A stretch of DNA of 53,791 nucleotides from Sphingobacterium sp. (GTDB lineage: Bacteria > Bacteroidota > Bacteroidia > Sphingobacteriales > Sphingobacteriaceae), in NCBI GenBank assembly GCA_031253985.1, contig JAIRVH010000210.1, positions 1 to 53,791 of the forward strand, written 5' to 3'. Position numbers and translations under genes: made by a program. Numbering within the stretch: position 1 is the stretch's first letter; each line of letters begins with the position of its first letter. The notes below the pieces were generated by a model. It did no database searches and was not told the origin of the DNA. It saw nothing but the letters and a program-made list of their open reading frames with translations. This document shows positions 8,255-17,513 of this stretch, in pieces.

Positions 8255-8273
8255 CAGCTTGTGGAGCAAGCTG
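8255..8273 (-). other. Small hairpin in the leader of the GH16 gene
   Basis: CAGCTTG (8255-8261) and CAAGCTG (8267-8273) pair around a 5-nt loop about 45 bp upstream of the GH16 start. No T-run follows in the direction of transcription, so it is not a standard terminator. Confidence 0.4.
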
Positions 8274-8292
8274 CTTAAGAAACGGTACTTGA

Positions 8293-8348
8293 GCATTCTT
8301 TCACTCATTCCTTTCAATTAAAACGGAAAGGAATGAATGAAAGAATGC
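8293..8348 (-). terminator. Long hairpin after the sialidase gene, without a U-tract
   Basis: Two 23-nt arms (8293-8315 and 8326-8348) are complementary except at one position. On the plus strand that position is a C-A mismatch; in minus-strand RNA it becomes a G-U pair, so the stem is fully paired only in the RNA of the sialic acid operon. It starts 29 nt after the sialidase stop. No T-run follows, so it is either an unusual terminator or an RNA 3'-end stabiliser/processing element. Confidence 0.6.
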
Positions 8349-8377
8349 GTATTGTAGCGGCAAGGCCGTGTGCCTGA

Positions 8378-9535
8378 TTATTTAAAATTCACTGGCAAAA
8401 AGACAATTTTGCTATAATTTTCTTTTTCAAATAAAACGCCAAGTTTATTTTTATTCAAAAGCACTAAATCGGAATAGGCGGCATAATCCCCTTTTACTCC
8501 CTCCGGTGCTTTTGCAATGACCTGACTGAAATACCATGTTTTACCCCGATCTTTACTTAACCGAACAGTTAGATTGTCTCTTCCATCGGTCGATGCAGCA
8601 TTACAGACAGCTAATACGTATCTCCCCTTCTTTTGCCAGGAAAGCACGGCACCCTGATTGACCGGGTCGGGCAAGTTTTTATCATAATAGGTTGTATCCC
8701 ACGTAACACCACCGTCATTCGAATAAGACACAATCCTTGATTTTACGTTACCTTGCTGATTGCGGGAATTCATATACAATCCAGTCCCAGATATTTGCGC
8801 GGCCATTGTTTCATTTGATCCTTCAAATTTTACACTCGCACCGATTTTGAATGTTTTTCCATGGTCGTCCGAATAATAAGAATGCGCAAAATAATCTCTG
8901 CCATTTGACTTTGGATTTCCTTCGGAATGATTAGCAGGAATGTATATGCGCCCTTTATATTTACCAGAATCAAATTGTAATGCATGTCCTGGTGTATTCG
9001 CATAAGTTCGCCAGTCTTCCTTAAAGTTATACTGCGCATTTACCGAAGGCTGATTGGGGCGATGCGTCTCAAGCGTAATATTCTGTGGATTGGACCAGGT
9101 TTTACCGCCGTCGGCCGAGCTAATTGACCAGCATTCTCTCATTCCATTGCCTTTGCGTACTTCGCCTTCGTGATTATTGCCCGTATTATAAAAAAGTAAC
9201 AGGCGTCCTTTGGGATATGCTGGGTCTAGCAGATCAACTACGGGTGCTGGGTTGCCGACTTGCAAATTATCGTTGTCAACGGCAACATGCAGCGGACCCC
9301 ATGTTTTCCCATTATCCTGACTGATTTTATAAACAATATCCACATTACCAAAATCGCCTGCATGATCTACCCTGCCTTCTGCAAAGGCGATTAGCTGTCC
9401 TGTTTTATCCTTTACAATAGCGGGGATACGGTAGCTTTTATAACCTGCTTCTCCTGAAACAAATACATTAACTTCCTGTGCCTGACAAATCCCTGCTAAC
9501 AGCGCAAATACCCCCATTATACATAGTCTCTTCAT
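8378..9535 (-). CDS. nanH: GH33 exo-alpha-sialidase (neuraminidase)
   Basis: Releases terminal sialic acids from host-type glycans, giving the sugar that the rest of this operon consumes. Signal peptide at about 1-20 (GICQAQ). The family signature YRIP is at 35-38 and supplies Arg36 of the arginine triad; Arg258 and Arg325 are likely the others. FAEGR follows at 51-55, Asp61 is a candidate acid/base, Glu242 and Tyr354 likely complete the nucleophile pair. Five Asp-boxes (SxDxGxTW/F) occur near 72, 140, 222, 272 and 327. The length of 385 residues corresponds to a catalytic propeller without added lectin domains. It is the last gene before the hairpin, 70 bp after the GH20 gene. Confidence 0.95.
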   Translation of the reverse strand: MKRLCIMGVFALLAGICQAQEVNVFVSGEAGYKSYRIPAIVKDKTGQLIAFAEGRVDHAGDFGNVDIVYKISQDNGKTWGPLHVAVDNDNLQVGNPAPVVDLLDPAYPKGRLLLFYNTGNNHEGEVRKGNGMRECWSISSADGGKTWSNPQNITLETHRPNQPSVNAQYNFKEDWRTYANTPGHALQFDSGKYKGRIYIPANHSEGNPKSNGRDYFAHSYYSDDHGKTFKIGASVKFEGSNETMAAQISGTGLYMNSRNQQGNVKSRIVSYSNDGGVTWDTTYYDKNLPDPVNQGAVLSWQKKGRYVLAVCNAASTDGRDNLTVRLSKDRGKTWYFSQVIAKAPEGVKGDYAAYSDLVLLNKNKLGVLFEKENYSKIVFLPVNFK

Positions 9536-9605
9536 ATCTATTTATGTTTATTGTTACTTATTTTAAAATTCATCTGCTCCATTGATGAAATGAAACACGC
9601 TTCTT

Positions 9606-11588
9606 TTACTCCTTATCAATAGGCAGGCAGGTAAACATCCATTTTAATGGATTCTGCCAGTCTTTCCCTTTGAACTTCCCGACAGGCAATTTGACCACAA
9701 TTGTATTCCACCCTTTACGCAATTGAACGATGGCAGGACTTCGATAACTATACCCCTCATCGATCAGTGGAATTTCCAGATCTCCCTTTTGACCCGCGTG
9801 CTGCCAATCCGGGGGAAGTACCTCATGTGCATTGACCCAAAGTCTACTCATCCGGTCGTCCCATGTCCCCAAATCTGGTGAATCACTGGCGTACGAGCGG
9901 GAAAGATCATTAAAGCCGATCCAGAACTCCTTATTGCTGTCCGAGTCACTCCAGATCCGGCTCACAGCATACAATGTACTATTTTCAGCAGGATCATCTA
10001 TGGCCCCTTTTACGACGTCAGACCACCAATGGCGCAATACGATTGTGCCACCATAAAACTCACCGATCTTTTTTAAAGAAGTAAAATTTCCTTTCGCTTC
10101 CTCCTTTAAGCTCATACTTAGGTTGCCTTTATTTTGCAGAGGTCCATACAATACCCATTTCTGTTTACTTTGCTGGTAGTAAGGAAAAATAAGATCTCTA
10201 AAATACAAATGCTTATGCTGGATCAGACGTTCCTCAAATGCTTCAAATTCAGCTAGCCCTTCCCGATCCGTTTTGATATTGCTGCGCCATTCAAAATCTC
10301 CTCCACCGCACCAACTACGTTCTGCGAAAGTCAGCAGAGCAGGGTAAACTGCATTCTGACGAAATATATCCTGTTCATGATTGACCGCACGATCCGGCCA
10401 TGAACAGAGTGTTGCCCCCTTTAATTTTTCATTTTCCGATGTCTGGCCTCCCAATTGCCTGTAAAATAACGTCGTCACAGCTTCCAAGGGATCCATATGG
10501 TTTATATACAAGTGCTTTGAATCAATGACCTCGAAAGGAGAATCTTTCGTAATCGCTTGTGGTCCCCCCATCCAAAGCTGACGAATCGTCTGTGGTTGCA
10601 GATTGCCGCCGGGTTCCCAACCAATGGTCTTCATCCCCAAGCTTTCGGTCCATTTTGTCATAAGCGGTAAAAATTGCTGATTGTAAATTTTCACCTCGTC
10701 TCCTCCGATATGCAGATAAGGTAATTCCGGATAAGTGACGGCAAATTCCTTCACTAATTCCTGGAGAAAGGCTAGCCCACTATCGCTCTGCATATCAGTT
10801 TTAAAATAACGTCGAAAGGCAGCCGAGTGCCCGGGCATATCAATTTCGGGTACGAGCTGAATATGCCTGTCATGACAATATCGGATCAGCTCCTGCATTT
10901 CGTCAATTGTATAATACTTTCCGCGCCACCGATCCATGTTGGAAGAATCCGTCAGCCCCGGATAGTTCTTGCTGGCAAGACGCCAGGCGATATCCTCCGT
11001 GAAATGGAAATGGAAAACATTCAGTTTATACCGTGCCATGATGTCGACTTGCTCCTTAAGTACATCCATAGACTGAAAATTTCGTCCTACATCAACCAGA
11101 TACCCGCGCCAGCGAAAAGACGGATAATCTGTCATGGAGCAATAAGGCAACTGCCCATTCTGACCACCCAGTTGCCGCAACGTTTGCAAGGCATAGAAAA
11201 TACCGGCACCCGTTCTGGCCTCAATCCGTATTCCCTGTTGATCCACAGCGATACGGTAAGCTTCTAAAGATGTGGAGGGCAGATCCAATTGCTTATCACA
11301 AAAGATCGCGATATCACTATTCTTGAAGCCATCAAAGTCGATCTGAGTTACATTCCAATCTTTTAGCAGGACGCTTAGTGTCTGTCGATCAAAATCTGAC
11401 ACCTCTCCTTTGATATGAACACGGACAAGATGCTGAATGGAATAGTTTCCTGTTTTCCATTTAACAGAACGCGGCATAGGAAGCAATGGCCTAATTGAAT
11501 CAGAAAGACCACGTAAAGGACTGATAAAAAAAAGAATGATAATCAGCGTGGATAGGAAGATATTTCGCGCAGCTTCTTGTCGTCTCAT
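9606..11588 (-). CDS. GH20 beta-N-acetylhexosaminidase
   Basis: Removes terminal beta-linked GlcNAc or GalNAc, the sugars commonly exposed deeper in mucin or N-glycan chains. A hydrophobic N-terminal segment (about 9-27) is a signal peptide or anchor. The GH20b-type N-terminal domain covers about 35-150. The TIM-barrel domain starts at FRWRGYLVDVGRNF (158-171), with VPEIDMPGHS (246-255) and the catalytic pair in HIGGDE (Asp297-Glu298). After about 500 comes an extra beta-rich C-terminal domain of about 160 residues that I cannot name. It starts 6 bp after the epimerase stop, so the two are clearly cotranscribed. Confidence 0.93.
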   Translation of the reverse strand: MRRQEAARNIFLSTLIIILFFISPLRGLSDSIRPLLPMPRSVKWKTGNYSIQHLVRVHIKGEVSDFDRQTLSVLLKDWNVTQIDFDGFKNSDIAIFCDKQLDLPSTSLEAYRIAVDQQGIRIEARTGAGIFYALQTLRQLGGQNGQLPYCSMTDYPSFRWRGYLVDVGRNFQSMDVLKEQVDIMARYKLNVFHFHFTEDIAWRLASKNYPGLTDSSNMDRWRGKYYTIDEMQELIRYCHDRHIQLVPEIDMPGHSAAFRRYFKTDMQSDSGLAFLQELVKEFAVTYPELPYLHIGGDEVKIYNQQFLPLMTKWTESLGMKTIGWEPGGNLQPQTIRQLWMGGPQAITKDSPFEVIDSKHLYINHMDPLEAVTTLFYRQLGGQTSENEKLKGATLCSWPDRAVNHEQDIFRQNAVYPALLTFAERSWCGGGDFEWRSNIKTDREGLAEFEAFEERLIQHKHLYFRDLIFPYYQQSKQKWVLYGPLQNKGNLSMSLKEEAKGNFTSLKKIGEFYGGTIVLRHWWSDVVKGAIDDPAENSTLYAVSRIWSDSDSNKEFWIGFNDLSRSYASDSPDLGTWDDRMSRLWVNAHEVLPPDWQHAGQKGDLEIPLIDEGYSYRSPAIVQLRKGWNTIVVKLPVGKFKGKDWQNPLKWMFTCLPIDKE

Positions 11589-11594
11589 GATCTC

Positions 11595-12812
11595 CTACTT
11601 AATCGAATTAAATTCCTTCAATATTTGCATACAATACCATTCTTGGCGGGGGAGGTGAAAAGGACCTTTAAATAAATTTCCCTTAGCCGTTTGCGCAATT
11701 TTTCCGTCGCGATGGAGATAACCATACCATTCACCATTGATTGTATCGTGAAAATGATCATAGGCATATTGATTGATCTGTTGATGCCAACTTTTATATT
11801 TTTCATTGCCGGTCACCACATAAGCGAGCAATGTTGCAATAATTGTTTCATTCTGCGGCCACCAGAATTTCATATCTTGCCAGTATTCTTGTACAGGTTT
11901 TCCGTATACATCTCTAAAGTATAGAATACCACCATATTCTTTGTCCCAGCCACGTTCCCACATATAATCCAGCATTCGGCAGCCTAGGTCAATCAGATGC
12001 GGATCAGAGTCTCGGTATCTAGCTTCATGGAGGATAAACCAAGCCCCTTCGATGGCATGCCCGGGATTGAGTGTACGACCGTCAATATGATCCACGATTT
12101 CACCATTTGGTCCTACTTGTTCCATCACACAACGGATATCATCTTTAACAAAGTCACGTTCAATCTGTGCAATACAATCGCTGATAACGATATCACAGCG
12201 CGGATCGCCAATCGTTTCGCGAATTTGTTGCGCAGTGTTGATCATGATCATCGGTACACCGATTCCCTTCATGGGTCTCGTCGCTTCGTACTTTGGTTCA
12301 ATCAGCTTTTCTCCATTTGCATATGCGAGGCAAATTCCAAAAAGATGACGTGCTTCCTCCGCAATATTTTCGTCTCCAATTGCTTTAGCGTAAGCTGCAA
12401 AAGCGATGGCGGCAAATGTTTCCGAAAAGAAATAGCGGCGCATGCGAATAGGATTCCCTAGCCGATCGACGTGAAAATACATTTTTCCATTTTCGTCAAA
12501 GCAATGTTTTTTCAAAAATTCATAACCTATCCGGGCACCTTCTAACCATTCTTCTTTCTGTTCCACAGTCGTGTAAAGGGTCGACAGCAGCCAGCAAGCA
12601 CGTCCTTGAATCCATACGGCTTTATCTGTATCAATTAAAGTACCATCGTGGTCACGCATGAAAAGGTACCCGCCACATTCATGGTCAATCGATCTTGGAA
12701 ACCAAAATGGTACAGTATCTTTTAAAAGCTGCTCGCGATAAAAAACTTCCATCTCCTTCAAGTAATCAGCGTCTATTATTTTTGCAGTATCTTTTATGCT
12801 TGTCTGTTTCAT
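11595..12812 (-). CDS. N-acylglucosamine 2-epimerase (AGE / renin-binding-protein family)
   Basis: Cytoplasmic epimerase expected to turn ManNAc, released by the lyase, into GlcNAc. The 405-residue product lacks a signal peptide and has the alpha6/alpha6-barrel AGE sequence throughout: FWFPRSIDHECGGYLFMRD near 37-55, WIQGRACWLLSTLY near 68-81, GHAIEGAWFIL near 250-260, and PFHLPRQEWYC near the end. This is the route of the Bacteroides fragilis nanLET operon, whose NanE is of AGE type; it differs from the enteric route via ManNAc kinase and ManNAc-6-P epimerase. No kinase lies nearby, so GlcNAc would be phosphorylated by an enzyme encoded elsewhere. Confidence 0.92.
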   Translation of the reverse strand: MKQTSIKDTAKIIDADYLKEMEVFYREQLLKDTVPFWFPRSIDHECGGYLFMRDHDGTLIDTDKAVWIQGRACWLLSTLYTTVEQKEEWLEGARIGYEFLKKHCFDENGKMYFHVDRLGNPIRMRRYFFSETFAAIAFAAYAKAIGDENIAEEARHLFGICLAYANGEKLIEPKYEATRPMKGIGVPMIMINTAQQIRETIGDPRCDIVISDCIAQIERDFVKDDIRCVMEQVGPNGEIVDHIDGRTLNPGHAIEGAWFILHEARYRDSDPHLIDLGCRMLDYMWERGWDKEYGGILYFRDVYGKPVQEYWQDMKFWWPQNETIIATLLAYVVTGNEKYKSWHQQINQYAYDHFHDTINGEWYGYLHRDGKIAQTAKGNLFKGPFHLPRQEWYCMQILKEFNSIK

Positions 12813-12845
12813 CTTTTCTAATTTTTATATCATTTCATTTTGTGT

Positions 12846-14957
12846 TTATTCAATCGTCAAATCGAAAGTGGACACCGGTGTTCCGATTTCATTTTGAAGA
12901 TTTGCCCTGCTGAAAGGTTCATATCCATACAGAATTCTCGTTACTTCGCCATTTGGCTTATTGATTTCGACAGTATTGTCAGACAGGATATTTGCCTGCA
13001 CATTAAAAATCCTTCCCTTATTGTCCACCAGCTGAAAACCTTTCACAGCTGTATTTTCCCCGGTTTTTAATTTTGTACACTGATCAAATGTCAATAGCAG
13101 CCGATCACCATAAATCCGATATTGAACAGGGTTTGGATGATCTGCATTTAATACCGCCCCATACAGATGCTGGCTTGCTAGATTTGCCAAACGCTGCCCT
13201 ACCAAGATCTTTTCTCGGGGATGCACCTCCAAAGAATCGCCCACATCGAGTGTCACGGCCATGTAGGTACCTGAGATCTGTTTCTCCAGTAACCGTTGGG
13301 AGTTTCTAAAGTCCCCCCAGGATGGTCTGTCTAGACTGGTTAACTGAACAAAGAAGAAGGGCAGATCCTGATGAAAACTTTTTCGCCACGAAGAAACCAA
13401 TGTTTTGAAAAGGCGCTCATGAAGTTCAATATTATGCGCATTGCTTTCACCTTGATACCAGAGTATGCCTTTCAATCCTGTGCTCAACCACTTACTGACG
13501 CCCGCTTCAAAATTATAGGCAGGTTGATAAGGATGGCGTTGATTTTTCACGTTTGAATGGACCAAATTCTGATTGGCACGTTCCCGGCAGAACTCCTGCA
13601 GGAAATCTGATTTTTGCCAGCTATGGATATACGAGGCCAGCAAATCATCGCTTTCCAAAGATTTCCGGTCGATCCACGATTCCGTATTGGATCCGCCGAC
13701 GGACAGATCAATAATACCAATCGGAATATGTTGTTCCTTGGCGAGTTGTTCAGCAAACGAATAGGCTACCGCCGAGAACTGAGCTGCTTCATCAGCAGTC
13801 GCCTGACTCCAGCTGCCCTGGAAATACGCTAGATCATTCACCTTTCTCAGTGTGGCAGAATCCCAAGCCATGGCATTGGTTTCTACTAGATTTTCACATT
13901 TAAAAAGCCGTAAATTCTTTTGCGAAGATGCATTTTTGAGCAGTGATTCACTTTTTAAGGCACGACGAAGTGGAAAAGCCATATTCGATTGGCCGGATGC
14001 CAGGTACACATCGCCAAAAAGAATATTTTTCAATTCGATGTTCTTTCCACCCGAGCTCACCTTTATTTCATAAGGTCCTCCTGCCCCCATTTTAGGAAGC
14101 TTTATCTCCCAAAAACCATTCTGATTTACATGGGTTATATAGCTCTTCCGATTAAATATAACTTTGATCTCGGCAGCTGCAGTACCCTTACCATAGATAC
14201 AATTTTCCCAATTTCGCTGAAGCACCATATTTGAACCAATCGTTTCGGCCAGCTGCAAATCTTGCGTAATCGGGGTCAATACATGCGCTACTTGTGCGGC
14301 AATCAATGCTGCTCCCTGCTTATTTGGATGCAAATAGTCATCAAAAAGATCAATTCGAGCTGCAAGCGGGCTATGGAGATCAATCAGTCCAACCTGATTA
14401 TTCTTTGCAATCTGAGGAATTAGCACCTGAATCTGCTCATACCAGTCTCGCGTTCCAGAAAGAAAACGAGGATGACCACTAAAAATCGGACTTAATCGGC
14501 AAATGTAGATTTGCATTTTGGGATTAGCGGATCGTATGGAATCAATCAGCGTCGCGTAATCTGATGCAAAGGAGTTTTTATAATTTGGCCAATTTCTCGG
14601 ATCAGTATCATTGAGACCCAGGTGAATAATTGCTATATCGGGTCTAAAATCCAGCACTTTCCGATATTCTTCCGTTTTATAATAAGGCCTATGCCCCTCA
14701 TGTAAAAGCGTAGCTCCTGAATGGCCAAAATTCCTCACTTCAAACCGCTGCCCAAGCAATGCTTGAAGCTGGCTCGGATAAGAATCCTCCGCAGGATTGC
14801 CGAGACCATAACCAAAGGTTACCGAGTTACCTATGCAAGCTATTTTAATTCGCTCCTGCCCCAGGGAGACAGAGATCGAAATAATCAAACATAAAAGCAA
14901 AGCTCCTTTTTTTGAAATAGAGGTTACCATCCTTCTGACTGGAGATTCCATTTTCAT
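12846..14957 (-). CDS. nanS: Two-domain sialate O-acetylesterase (SGNH + SASA)
   Basis: Removes O-acetyl groups from sialic acids so that the sialidase and lyase can act on them. The 703-residue exported protein (hydrophobic segment about 17-33) is a natural fusion of two esterase domains. The first is an SGNH/GDSL domain with GNS (Ser45), GLND (Asn116) and DYLHPN (Asp207, His210). The second is a sialate O-acetylesterase domain with ASGQSNM (Ser324), GGSNTESW, WYQGESNAHN and the late VHP histidine motif. Two-domain NanS proteins of this type are known from Bacteroidota such as Tannerella forsythia. Both catalytic sets look intact. It lies 33 bp from the epimerase and 30 bp from the transporter. 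Confidence 0.92.
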   Translation of the reverse strand: MKMESPVRRMVTSISKKGALLLCLIISISVSLGQERIKIACIGNSVTFGYGLGNPAEDSYPSQLQALLGQRFEVRNFGHSGATLLHEGHRPYYKTEEYRKVLDFRPDIAIIHLGLNDTDPRNWPNYKNSFASDYATLIDSIRSANPKMQIYICRLSPIFSGHPRFLSGTRDWYEQIQVLIPQIAKNNQVGLIDLHSPLAARIDLFDDYLHPNKQGAALIAAQVAHVLTPITQDLQLAETIGSNMVLQRNWENCIYGKGTAAAEIKVIFNRKSYITHVNQNGFWEIKLPKMGAGGPYEIKVSSGGKNIELKNILFGDVYLASGQSNMAFPLRRALKSESLLKNASSQKNLRLFKCENLVETNAMAWDSATLRKVNDLAYFQGSWSQATADEAAQFSAVAYSFAEQLAKEQHIPIGIIDLSVGGSNTESWIDRKSLESDDLLASYIHSWQKSDFLQEFCRERANQNLVHSNVKNQRHPYQPAYNFEAGVSKWLSTGLKGILWYQGESNAHNIELHERLFKTLVSSWRKSFHQDLPFFFVQLTSLDRPSWGDFRNSQRLLEKQISGTYMAVTLDVGDSLEVHPREKILVGQRLANLASQHLYGAVLNADHPNPVQYRIYGDRLLLTFDQCTKLKTGENTAVKGFQLVDNKGRIFNVQANILSDNTVEINKPNGEVTRILYGYEPFSRANLQNEIGTPVSTFDLTIE

Positions 14958-14987
14958 AATCTATTATTTATTTTGGGATATAAGCCA

Positions 14988-16223
14988 TTACTTCTCATTT
15001 GCTTTCGGTTTAAGAAATAGGAGTTGCAACAAGAGGGCTAGCAGTACCGCTGCCCCCAATAAGGCAAAACCTAACCCAAAATGGCCTTCATCCTTAAATT
15101 TCCCCAACCATTGTGTGATCACAGCTCCAGCAAACACCCCCACCATATTCATAAAACCATAAGCGGTTGCCCGCAAATTTTTGGGAACAACCTGACAAAG
15201 AATAGGCATATTGTTGGCATCGAATATCCCAAAACCAATTCCAAAACAGACTGCCGCTCCCACAACTGCAGGTAAGGTCTGGCCTAATCCCAAAAACAAT
15301 AAAGCAGGTATGGTCAGTCCAAGGCCAATTGCGCTGGTATAAATACGTCCACGGATATGCTTCTGTGCCCAACGGTCACTCAGTATTCCGCCGGCTATAA
15401 CCCCAATAAAAGATGAGATAGCGATTGTAATCGTAGACAATGGACCTGCCTTGGCCATTGGGATATTCAGGCTGTCAGCGAACAAGGTTGGAAGCCAATT
15501 TTTGATGGCCCAGCCCGGTAAGCTTGGGGCTGCGAAATAAAACAATAGAATCCAGAATGCGACATTGGAAAATAACAGCAATAGACTTTTGGAAAGAGGC
15601 AATTGGCTTTCCGAAATAATCTCTTCATCTGATGGCTCATGTTTTTTCTCCATCAACAAGACGGCGAGCAGAAATGCATAACATATTCCGACAATTCCAA
15701 ACCAGTGAAAAGCAGTATGCCATCCTTTTGCAGCCGCCAATGTTGCACCAAAACCACCCAAGGCTTGTCCAGTATAAAGCCCCGTCATATGTAGGCCAAT
15801 GGCCAGCGATCGATTTTTTCCCGTATGGTAATCGGCGATCAAGGAAAGCGCGGTTGGGATATACAGCGCTTCACTAAACCCCATAATTGCCCTTAAGACC
15901 AAAAGTGTTGAATAATCATGCGCCATCCCCATGCCATAAGTAACCGCCGACCACACAAATAGACTGCCTACGATCAACCACTTTCTATTGCTACGATCGG
16001 CAACGATACCTGCAATAGGGCTCATAACGCCATAGATGTAAAGAAAAACAGCCATCAATACACCAAAAGTTTCGGCACTTTGTAATTGAGGAATATCGAC
16101 CTGCATAGCATCCCGCATGGTCGACAGCATCTGCCGATCCATATAATTCAGCAGGGCTACCCCCCAAAGGAGCGCTACAACCAGCCACGGGTAAAAAGAT
16201 TTATATCGTAAAGAAGAGATCAT
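14988..16223 (-). CDS. nanT: MFS transporter, probable inner-membrane sialic acid importer NanT
   Basis: A 411-residue major facilitator protein with about 12 membrane helices. Loop 2-3 carries the family signature (GIVADRSNRKWLIVGS, about 77-92), and a second half-repeat appears as GGILSDRWAQKHIRGR. By context it imports free N-acetylneuraminate from the periplasm, as NanT does in Bacteroides and Tannerella sialic acid loci. Specificity is inferred only from the neighbours (mutarotase, lyase, acetylesterase), since members of this anion/sugar-acid branch also carry hexuronates and similar acids. A short variable tail after the last helix is normal for the family. Confidence 0.88.
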   Translation of the reverse strand: MISSLRYKSFYPWLVVALLWGVALLNYMDRQMLSTMRDAMQVDIPQLQSAETFGVLMAVFLYIYGVMSPIAGIVADRSNRKWLIVGSLFVWSAVTYGMGMAHDYSTLLVLRAIMGFSEALYIPTALSLIADYHTGKNRSLAIGLHMTGLYTGQALGGFGATLAAAKGWHTAFHWFGIVGICYAFLLAVLLMEKKHEPSDEEIISESQLPLSKSLLLLFSNVAFWILLFYFAAPSLPGWAIKNWLPTLFADSLNIPMAKAGPLSTITIAISSFIGVIAGGILSDRWAQKHIRGRIYTSAIGLGLTIPALLFLGLGQTLPAVVGAAVCFGIGFGIFDANNMPILCQVVPKNLRATAYGFMNMVGVFAGAVITQWLGKFKDEGHFGLGFALLGAAVLLALLLQLLFLKPKANEK

Positions 16224-16272
16224 TTCAAGCTTATCAGGTTTATATGAGTTTCTATATCTTATTTTTTCAATC

Positions 16273-17412
16273 CTATTTCTTAGAAAATGTGGCTACTAAA
16301 ATCTCAGGAGTACGAACGCCCGCCTTAATTTCACCACTGGGCAGAATGATCATGTCCTCCCAGACCACAGCTGTCGTAGTAACTGGTCCATTCGATGGCA
16401 GATCTCCCATCCGATTCCATTTATTCGAATGTAGATCGTAACGCCATACTTCTCTACCGAAGCCGGGATGATTGATCTGCAATCGATTCTTAGTTTCAAT
16501 GATCTTCTGTCTCTTCGCTGGGTCCGTTTCACTTTTAGCATCAAAGATCAGCGCTTCCACCTGATGGAAGGTATTGCCCCGATCAGCGCTGAATAGCCAT
16601 ATACCTTGGTCTGGCAACAGACATGCTGTCCCTGCCGTGGCAGGAAAAGGAATGTCGGCCCGTTTGGACCAAGTACTTCCATAGTCCGTTGAGCACCATA
16701 GTTCATGATACAAGGTTGATGGGCGCTCGGAATGAGCCTCTCTTCCACCAAGCAGATAAAGATCATTTTGGCTATCAAACATCAATTGAAAGTGTGAGAC
16801 TGCATAGGGTAATTTTCCTACACAGACCCATCCTTTTTCAGGAGTTTCTAGGTCTAGTTGTAGGACCTGGTCTGACACACCATCCTGCAGTTCACCACCG
16901 GCAACAAAAACTTTGTTGCCATGAATTACTGCTCCCATGTTGGCCAACGGAAATGGTAGCTTGGGAAAGCTTGAGATCGTAATTTTCTTGCTATGCCCAT
17001 CATATTTAATCAGTCTACAAGCAGCTGTTTTTCCTTCAGGAGTTTCTCCACCAATAACCAGCAATCCATCGGGCAGGCTCAGGCTGGCGGCATAAGCAAC
17101 AGCCCATGGAAGAAGATCTTGCGCTGTTAAACTCAGCTTTCCATTCTCTTTTTTATAAACAAGGACATCTTTTTGGATCTTTTTTACTCCACCTTCCCAG
17201 GGAGGCAAATCCGGAAAATTAGCTCCGCCTCCAATGAACAGATAATCCCCCGCAAGGCCCGTGATAGGACCAGCAAGACCAATATGAGCTTTCCCTTGCT
17301 GCATATACGGTAATTCAATGGATTGATGCCATTCCAATCGGCCAACCTGTGCATTAACAGCACTGGTACACATTATTCCTACGATAATTCCCATCCAATG
17401 TTGTTTTGTCAT
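16273..17412 (-). CDS. nanM: Kelch-propeller N-acetylneuraminate mutarotase (NanM-like, cyclically permuted family)
   Basis: An exported protein (signal peptide about 1-21, TSAVNAQ) built from Kelch-type blades. Repeated segments include LFIGGGANFPD, LLVIGGETPEG, VFVAGGELQDG and LYLLGGREAHS, and the sequence shows the glycine pairs and spaced Trp/Tyr typical of Kelch repeats. Homologues speed interconversion of alpha- and beta-sialic acid in the periplasm, so that the alpha form released by the sialidase becomes the beta form preferred by downstream proteins. At 379 residues it fits the six-bladed family. It is separated from the lyase gene by about 100 bp that contain a hairpin. Confidence 0.88.
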   Translation of the reverse strand: MTKQHWMGIIVGIMCTSAVNAQVGRLEWHQSIELPYMQQGKAHIGLAGPITGLAGDYLFIGGGANFPDLPPWEGGVKKIQKDVLVYKKENGKLSLTAQDLLPWAVAYAASLSLPDGLLVIGGETPEGKTAACRLIKYDGHSKKITISSFPKLPFPLANMGAVIHGNKVFVAGGELQDGVSDQVLQLDLETPEKGWVCVGKLPYAVSHFQLMFDSQNDLYLLGGREAHSERPSTLYHELWCSTDYGSTWSKRADIPFPATAGTACLLPDQGIWLFSADRGNTFHQVEALIFDAKSETDPAKRQKIIETKNRLQINHPGFGREVWRYDLHSNKWNRMGDLPSNGPVTTTAVVWEDMIILPSGEIKAGVRTPEILVATFSKK

Positions 17413-17446
17413 ATCTATTTATTCTTGAACATACGATCTCTCTGTC

Positions 17447-17495
17447 ATCTCCATCTCGCTAGAAGGACACATGGTGCACAACAGGAGATGGAGAT
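17447..17495 (-). other. Intercistronic hairpin between nanA and nanM
   Basis: A perfect 11-bp inverted repeat (ATCTCCATCTC at 17447-17457, GAGATGGAGAT at 17485-17495) with a 27-nt loop lies in the widest gap inside the operon. No T-run follows on the minus strand. It could slow 3' exonucleases and so keep the susC-susD-nanA part of the message more abundant. Confidence 0.5.
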
Positions 17496-17513
17496 TTAAA
17501 TTACTGTATTACT

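Noticed and set aside
8210..8317. N-terminal extension of the GH16 protein from 8317
   Set aside because: It would hide the lipoprotein signal that begins at 8209 and would place the start within the post-sialidase hairpin region.
10827..11267. Open frame of 146 codons on the plus strand
   Set aside because: It lies wholly inside the GH20 gene on the other strand and encodes no recognisable protein; it is a shadow frame.
11997..12461. Open frame of 154 codons on the plus strand
   Set aside because: It lies wholly inside the epimerase gene, whose product is intact and well recognised.
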